Shown in pieces: positions 9,232 through 13,536 of a stretch of DNA of 13,536 nt (within the stretch, counting starts at the first letter, position 1; each line of letters begins with the position of its first letter). The notes beneath the pieces are model-generated. The model searched no databases and was not told where the DNA came from. It was given only the letters and a program-made list of their open reading frames with translations. The DNA is taken from contig DAOVHI010000024.1 in NCBI GenBank assembly GCA_030671985.1, positions 1 to 13,536 on the forward strand, read 5' to 3'. Both the position numbers and the translations under genes were made by a program. Origin of the DNA: a bacterium (GTDB lineage Bacteria > JAHJDO01).

Positions 9232-11151
9232 ATGTGTGGAATTTGCGGGATTTTAAATACAAGTCTTAACGGCAATATCAAAGAAGAAACAGTACGAAGC
9301 ATGTGTTCCGTGCTGAAGCATAGAGGTCCCGATGATGAAGGGATATATCTTGGCTGGGGAAAAGACGGCAGGAAGAATGTAGGACTTGGAATAAGACGAC
9401 TTGCTATCATTGATCCGGATACAGGCCATCAGCCGATTCACAATGAAGAAAGAACGATATGGACTGTGTGTAACGGCGAGATCTATAATTTTCGCGAACT
9501 AAGGAAAGATTTAGAAGCTAAAGGACATTGTTTTTATACACACAGCGATGCTGAGGTTATTGTTCATTTATATGAGGAATATGGTGTTGAGTGTTTAAAT
9601 TTTCTGCGCGGTATGTTTGCGCTTGCCGTGTGGGATGATGGAAAGAAGAGCCTTCTTTTAGCAAGAGATAGAATAGGACAGAAGCCTTTGTGCTATGCGG
9701 AAATTGACAATGAACTGGTTTTTGCTTCTGAGATAAAATCAATTTTACAGGTAAAACAAGTTCCAAGACAAGTAAACATAGAAGCCATTCATAATTATCT
9801 TACCTATCAGTACGTTCCTTCACCGATAACCGCTTTTAAAGGCATCTCTAAACTGCCTCCTGCTCATTATTTGTTGTGGGAAAACGGGAAAATCTCAATT
9901 GAGCAATATTGGAATTTGAACGCGGCAAACAAGATTAGGATGTCAGAGAATGAATATTGCTCGCGCCTCAGAAACTTGTTTGAGGAATCCGTAAAGCTTA
10001 GACTTGTCAGCGATGTGCCTTTGGGTGCTTTTCTGAGCGGAGGACTTGATTCAAGTATCGTAGTTGGTGTTATGAGTAAGCTTATGAGTGAACCTGTTAA
10101 AACTTTTTCAATAGGATTTCAGGAAGAGAAATACAACGAACTTAAATATGCGCGGATCGCTGCGAATCATTTTAAAACCGATCATCATGAGTATATTGTA
10201 AAACCGGACGCTCTTGATATTTTACCTAAGCTCATATGGCATTATAATGAGCCTTTTGCGGATTCGTCTGCGCTTCCCACTTACTATGTTGCAAAGATGA
10301 CTAGCCGAGACGTAACAGTTGCATTGAATGGAGATGGAGGGGATGAGAGCTTTGCAGGATATCCGCGTTATAAAGCTGTAAAACTGGCTAAGTATTATGA
10401 AAAATTTCCACAATCTATACGTAATATGGTTAACGGTATTGCAATGAAGCTTCCCTATTCTACTGAACAAAAAACAGTACTTCGCCGTTTTAGGAGATTT
10501 GCCGAATCTATGAATTATTCTCCCGAAAGACGATATATTCGCTGGATATCCATTTTTGACAATGAAAGAAAAAAGGAGCTTTACGCATCATCTTTCAGAG
10601 AAGCGGTTCAGGGTATTGATTCATTTGGTTATGCGGAAAGCTATTATAACAATAACTCTTACAGCGATTTTTTGGACAGAACGCTTTTTGTTGATATTAT
10701 GACATACCTTCCCGGGGACCTGCTTGTAAAAATGGATATAGCTGCAATGGCAAACTCTCTGGAGGCGCGCTCTCCTTTTCTTGATCACAAGTTCATGGAG
10801 TTTGCCGCATCTATTCCCCCTAATCTTAAGTTAAAGGGACTTAGCGGCAAGTATATTCTAAAAAAAGCGTTTTCAAAACTTGTTCCCGCATCTATACTCA
10901 AACGCAGGAAAATGGGATTCGGCGTGCCTATCAGTCATTGGTTTAGAAATGAGCTTAAGGATTATCTTCGGGACGAGCTTCTTTCGAGACGCTGTTTGGA
11001 AAGAGGATATTTTCAGACAAAATATCTGAAACTAATTATTGATGAACACATTAATGGACGCTATGATCATGGATACAGGCTCTGGGCTCTTCTTAATCTG
11101 GAGCTCTGGCAGCAGATGTTTATTGATAAAGTTTCGGATAACAAAACGTAG
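9232..11151 (+). CDS. asnB: Asparagine synthase (glutamine-hydrolysing), AsnB type
   Basis: A full-length 639-residue two-domain enzyme. The N-terminus MCGICGI puts the nucleophilic Cys2 of the class II glutaminase domain in place after Met removal, with RGPDDEG (31-37) and NGEIYNFREL (81-90) as glutamine-site motifs. The C-terminal synthetase domain has the ATP pyrophosphatase loop SGGLDSS (269-275) and GDGGDE (367-372). The reaction is ATP-dependent transfer of ammonia from glutamine to aspartate, or in polysaccharide clusters to another carboxylate. WbpS-like AsnB homologues are associated with uronic-acid amidation in O-antigen loci, so that role is possible here because the gene follows the glycan genes by 14 bases. 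GC is visibly higher than in the genes before it, more like ilvD. No strong ribosome site is seen. Confidence 0.93.
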   Translation: MCGICGILNTSLNGNIKEETVRSMCSVLKHRGPDDEGIYLGWGKDGRKNVGLGIRRLAIIDPDTGHQPIHNEERTIWTVCNGEIYNFRELRKDLEAKGHCFYTHSDAEVIVHLYEEYGVECLNFLRGMFALAVWDDGKKSLLLARDRIGQKPLCYAEIDNELVFASEIKSILQVKQVPRQVNIEAIHNYLTYQYVPSPITAFKGISKLPPAHYLLWENGKISIEQYWNLNAANKIRMSENEYCSRLRNLFEESVKLRLVSDVPLGAFLSGGLDSSIVVGVMSKLMSEPVKTFSIGFQEEKYNELKYARIAANHFKTDHHEYIVKPDALDILPKLIWHYNEPFADSSALPTYYVAKMTSRDVTVALNGDGGDESFAGYPRYKAVKLAKYYEKFPQSIRNMVNGIAMKLPYSTEQKTVLRRFRRFAESMNYSPERRYIRWISIFDNERKKELYASSFREAVQGIDSFGYAESYYNNNSYSDFLDRTLFVDIMTYLPGDLLVKMDIAAMANSLEARSPFLDHKFMEFAASIPPNLKLKGLSGKYILKKAFSKLVPASILKRRKMGFGVPISHWFRNELKDYLRDELLSRRCLERGYFQTKYLKLIIDEHINGRYDHGYRLWALLNLELWQQMFIDKVSDNKT

Positions 11152-11182
11152 CTTAATCTAATTTCTAATCAAATTTTTTTAC

Positions 11183-11211
11183 TTGCCAAGCATATTCACT
11201 TTTTATATACT
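11183..11211 (+). promoter_or_regulatory. Sigma70-type promoter for the tRNA-ilv unit
   Basis: A -35 box TTGCCA (11183-11188) and a -10 box TATACT (11206-11211) are separated by exactly 17 bases, close to consensus on both sides. The tRNA-Val 5' end follows nine bases after the -10 box, so transcription should begin at or just before the tRNA. The remaining 69-base gap after asnB shows no convincing terminator hairpin, so read-through from asnB is also possible. Confidence 0.65.
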
Positions 11212-11220
11212 GACCTCTTC

Positions 11221-11294
11221 GGGCGATTAGCTCAGTCTGGGAGAGCGCCTGCCTTACAAGCAGGATGTCACTGGTTCAAACCCAGTATCGCCCA
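11221..11294 (+). tRNA. tRNA-Val (anticodon TAC)
   Basis: All four stems fold: acceptor GGGCGAT (11221-11227) with ATCGCCC (11287-11293), D stem GCTC/GAGC, anticodon stem CCTGC/GCAGG around loop CTTACAA with anticodon TAC at 11255-11257, and T stem ACTGG/CCAGT around TTCAAAC. Discriminator base is A (11294). The following bases are CCG, so a complete CCA is not encoded and would be added by the nucleotidyltransferase. Confidence 0.95.
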
Positions 11295-11296
11295 CC

Positions 11297-11320
11297 GAAA
11301 ATGACCTGCGGTCATTTTCT
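11297..11320 (+). terminator. Perfect 10-bp hairpin between the tRNA genes
   Basis: Arms GAAAATGACC (11297-11306) and GGTCATTTTC (11310-11319) pair perfectly around a TGC loop. Read with a GC core TGACC/GGTCA, it has an A-run before and TTTTCT after, as in a bidirectional rho-independent terminator, although the T tract is short. It could instead be a processing or attenuation element, since tRNA-Asp begins only eight bases later and has no room for its own upstream promoter. Confidence 0.5.
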
Positions 11321-11327
11321 GATAGCT

Positions 11328-11405
11328 GGGGGCGTAGCTCAACTTGGTTAGAGTACCAGATTGTCGATCTGGGTGTTGCGGGTTCGAGTCCCGTCGCTCC
11401 CGCCA
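11328..11405 (+). tRNA. tRNA-Asp (anticodon GTC)
   Basis: Acceptor GGGGGCG (11328-11334) pairs with CGCTCCC (11395-11401, one G-T pair), D stem GCTC/GAGT, anticodon stem CCAGA/TCTGG around TTGTCGA with anticodon GTC at 11363-11365, T stem GCGGG/CCCGT around TTCGAGT. Discriminator is G (11402) and CCA (11403-11405) is encoded, unlike the neighbouring tRNA-Val. The mature 3' end lies 19 bases before the ilvD start codon. Confidence 0.96.
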
Positions 11406-11411
11406 GATTAA

Positions 11412-11417
11412 AAAGGA
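11412..11417 (+). promoter_or_regulatory. Ribosome binding site of ilvD
   Basis: AAAGGA seven bases before the ATG at 11425. The same frame is open back into tRNA-Asp, but this site and the family's usual N-terminus fix the start at 11425. The whole leader between the tRNA CCA and the start codon is 19 bases. Confidence 0.7.
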
Positions 11418-11424
11418 TGTAAAG

Positions 11425-13089
11425 ATGCGTAGTGATCTAATGAAAAAGGGAATCTCCAGAGCGCCTCATCGCTCGCTTTTGAAAGCTAGCGGCTATAGCG
11501 ATAAAGAGCTTTCAAGACCTATCATAGGCATAGCAAATTCCTTTAATGAGATCATTCCCGGGCATATCCATCTCAATCAAATAGTTAAAGCTGTTAAAGC
11601 AGGTGTTTATATGAGCGGTGGAACACCTATGGAGTTTGGTGTAATTGGTGTATGTGACGGTATTGCAATGAATCATGAAGGCATGAAATATTCTCTTCCC
11701 TCAAGAGAACTAATTGCGGACTCAATAGAAGTTATGGCAAGAGCGCATCCTTTTGACGGTCTTGTACTTGTTACTAATTGCGACAAAATCGTTCCCGGCA
11801 TGCTTATGTCAGCGCTTAGATTAAATATTCCAGCAATCATAATAAGCGGCGGGCCTATGATGGCAGGCAAAATAGGGAAAGAGGCAATAGATCTAATAAG
11901 TGTTTTTGAGGCAGTTGGGGCTGTGGCAGGAGGCAAGATGAGCGAAAAAGAGCTTCTTGAAATAGAGGAGAAGGCATGTCCTGGATGCGGTTCATGTTCC
12001 GGCATGTTCACTGCGAACTCAATGAACTGCCTTAGCGAAGCATTAGGTTTGGGACTGCCGGGAAACGGCACGATCCCTGCTGTTGACGCCGGAAGAATAA
12101 GACTTGCCAAAGAAACGGGTGCAAAAATAATTGAGCTCATAAAGAAAAATATTAAGCCGAGGGATATTGCGACACTTGACGCTTTTAAAAATGCGATAGC
12201 TGTGGAGATGGCGCTTGGCAGTTCAACCAATACGGTTCTTCATTTGCCGGCTATTGCAAACGAGGCCGGAATAGAATTTGATCTCAGCCTTTTTGATAAA
12301 ATAAGTAAGAAGGTGCCGAATCTGTGCCGGCTGTCACCTGCGGGGAAACATCATATGGAAGACCTTGATCAGGCAGGAGGAGTGCACGCTGTAATGGCAG
12401 AGATAAACAAACTGGGAGTAATAAATAAGAAGTGCTTAACTGTAACGACTAAGAAAGTTGCTGATAATATTGCGGGATGCGAGATTTTTAATAAAGAGGT
12501 TATTCGACCGGTAAGCGAGCCTTATTCTAAAGAGGGAGGAATTGCCATACTAAGAGGGAATCTAGCGTCGGATGGAGCTGTTATTAAACAGTCTGCTGTT
12601 AGTCCTAATATGATGAAACATTCAGGACCTGCAAGAGTTTTTGATTCGGAAGAAGAAGCTATGAAAGATATAATGAATAAAAAAATCAAGAGTGGAGATG
12701 TTATTGTTCTTCGTTATGAAGGTCCAAAGGGTGGCCCGGGAATGAGAGAAGGACTTTCTCCTACTGCGGCGCTTGCAGGCATTGGGCTTGCGGATAGTGT
12801 AGCTCTATTAACTGATGGCAGATTCTCAGGCGGTACGCGTGGAGCGGCTATTGGACATATATCTCCCGAAGCGGCTGAGGGCGGACCGCTCGCTATAGTA
12901 AAAGACGGCGACATTATTGAAATAGACATACCACGTAGAGAGTTAAATATTAAGTTAACAAATGAAGAAATTAAAAACAGATTGGATAAGTGGAAGAGAC
13001 CTGAGCCAAAAATAAAGTCAGGATATATGTATCGATATTCACAGATGGTGTCTTCGGCAAGTTCCGGAGCAGTATTTAAAAAGAGGTGA
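11425..13089 (+). CDS. ilvD: Dihydroxy-acid dehydratase
   Basis: A 554-residue protein, the normal length for the IlvD/Edd family, matching from end to end. It dehydrates 2,3-dihydroxy-isovalerate and 2,3-dihydroxy-3-methylvalerate to the keto acids of valine and isoleucine, using an Fe-S cluster and Mg2+. Conserved segments are VNSF-like [14 protein letters not shown] (37-50), [19 protein letters not shown] (77-95), NCDKIVPGM (118-126) with probable ligand Cys119, [18 protein letters not shown] (185-202) with probable ligand Cys191, and [13 protein letters not shown] near the C-terminus. Gly46 stands where, from memory, [2Fe-2S]-type enzymes carry a cluster Cys; E. coli IlvD, a [4Fe-4S] oxygen-sensitive enzyme, also has Gly. 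The gene is followed by ilvB after four bases and preceded by tRNA-Asp, so it is probably co-transcribed with the tRNAs. Confidence 0.97.
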   Translation: MRSDLMKKGISRAPHRSLLKASGYSDKELSRPIIGIANSFNEIIPGHIHLNQIVKAVKAGVYMSGGTPMEFGVIGVCDGIAMNHEGMKYSLPSRELIADSIEVMARAHPFDGLVLVTNCDKIVPGMLMSALRLNIPAIIISGGPMMAGKIGKEAIDLISVFEAVGAVAGGKMSEKELLEIEEKACPGCGSCSGMFTANSMNCLSEALGLGLPGNGTIPAVDAGRIRLAKETGAKIIELIKKNIKPRDIATLDAFKNAIAVEMALGSSTNTVLHLPAIANEAGIEFDLSLFDKISKKVPNLCRLSPAGKHHMEDLDQAGGVHAVMAEINKLGVINKKCLTVTTKKVADNIAGCEIFNKEVIRPVSEPYSKEGGIAILRGNLASDGAVIKQSAVSPNMMKHSGPARVFDSEEEAMKDIMNKKIKSGDVIVLRYEGPKGGPGMREGLSPTAALAGIGLADSVALLTDGRFSGGTRGAAIGHISPEAAEGGPLAIVKDGDIIEIDIPRRELNIKLTNEEIKNRLDKWKRPEPKIKSGYMYRYSQMVSSASSGAVFKKR

Positions 13090-13093
13090 TATT

Positions 13094-13536
13094 TTGAAAC
13101 TTAGCGGAGCCAAAATACTTATAGAAAGTTTAAAGAAAGAGAAGGTAGAAGTAATATTCGGATTTCCCGGCGGCGTGCTGCTGGACGTATATGACGAGTT
13201 ATATGCAACAAAAGAGATCCGGCATATTCTGGTCGGTCATGAACAGGGAGCGGCTCATGCTGCTGACGGGTATGCAAGAGCCACAGGAAAAGTTGGAGTT
13301 TGTCTTGCTACATCAGGTCCAGGAGCAACTAATCTGGTAACCGGAATAGCTACTGCGTATATGGATTCCATCCCTATGGTTGCATTAACCGGACAGGTGC
13401 TGACATCAATGATAGGGAATGACGCATTTCAGGAAGCCGATATTGTTGGAATAACAAGACCTATAACAAAATACAATTATCTTGTTAGAAATGTGGCTGA
13501 TCTGGCTCAAACAATTAAAGAAGCTTTTTATATTGC
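13094..13536 (+). CDS. ilvB: Acetolactate synthase large subunit, N-terminal part (3' end outside window)
   Basis: A TTG at 13094 opens a frame that runs to the window edge (147 codons). AGAGG at 13082-13086, overlapping the end of ilvD, lies seven bases upstream and supports this start. The protein begins [16 protein letters not shown] and continues with [17 protein letters not shown] (20-36), [18 protein letters not shown] (49-66) with the thiamine-diphosphate activating Glu50, [11 protein letters not shown] and [15 protein letters not shown], all hallmarks of the ThDP-binding N-terminal domain of acetolactate synthase (acetohydroxyacid synthase). The enzyme condenses pyruvate with pyruvate or 2-ketobutyrate, two steps before IlvD in valine and isoleucine synthesis. 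A regulatory subunit gene (ilvN/ilvH) would be expected downstream, outside the window. Confidence 0.95.
   Translation, partial: MKLSGAKILIESLKKEKVEVIFGFPGGVLLDVYDELYATKEIRHILVGHEQGAAHAADGYARATGKVGVCLATSGPGATNLVTGIATAYMDSIPMVALTGQVLTSMIGNDAFQEADIVGITRPITKYNYLVRNVADLAQTIKEAFYI

Noticed and set aside
11152-11182. Possible terminator after asnB (TAATCTAATTTCTAAT then T-run)
   Set aside because: The stretch contains direct AT-rich repeats and a T-run but no GC-containing hairpin that would support a terminator call.
11344-11424. In-frame N-terminal extension of ilvD starting inside tRNA-Asp
   Set aside because: The extension is tRNA sequence read as protein; the family N-terminus and the AAAGGA site support the ATG at 11425.
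11673-12230. Long minus-strand open frame (185 codons) opposite ilvD
   Set aside because: It lies wholly against a secure, conserved gene, and its low-complexity hydrophobic product has no recognisable motif; a shadow frame.

Overview
The window is bacterial, AT-rich, and coded entirely on the + strand. It shows the right-hand part of a surface-polysaccharide gene cluster, then two tRNA genes and the start of a branched-chain amino acid operon. Nothing identifies the species. Low GC, compact ATGA-type overlaps, a TTG start and the style of the conserved proteins would fit an uncultivated lineage such as Omnitrophota, but this is a weak guess from memory and not a measurement.

Region 1 (1-9217) is a tightly packed run of glycan genes. 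It holds the C-terminal part of GDP-L-fucose synthase, a Wzx-type flippase, an FkbM-family methyltransferase, a glycosyltransferase-methyltransferase fusion, a class I methyltransferase, three GT-B glycosyltransferases in a row, and another class I methyltransferase. Gaps are 27 bases or less and several genes overlap by four bases, so the run is probably one transcript. GDP-fucose would be one donor, the glycosyltransferases would build a lipid-linked oligosaccharide, the four methyltransferase domains would decorate it, and the flippase would export it. No polymerase, initiating sugar-phosphate transferase or ligase is seen, so the cluster must continue upstream or rely on genes elsewhere.

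Region 2 (9232-11151) is a glutamine-dependent asparagine synthetase homologue (AsnB type) directly behind the glycan genes. It may be housekeeping, or it may amidate a uronic acid of the glycan.

Region 3 (11152-13536) carries a good sigma70-type promoter, tRNA-Val(TAC), a perfect hairpin, tRNA-Asp(GTC), complete ilvD (dihydroxy-acid dehydratase) and the 5' part of ilvB (acetolactate synthase large subunit).

The most notable signal is a run of ten C residues (5248-5257) inside a glycosyltransferase of very low GC. Losing or gaining one C brings a stop codon within a few codons, so the tract looks like a phase-variation switch for the glycan. Other points of interest are the glycosyltransferase-methyltransferase fusion, the number of methyltransferase domains, and the placing of tRNA-Val and a hairpin just ahead of the valine/isoleucine genes. 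No mobile element, CRISPR array or non-coding stretch over 300 bases was found.
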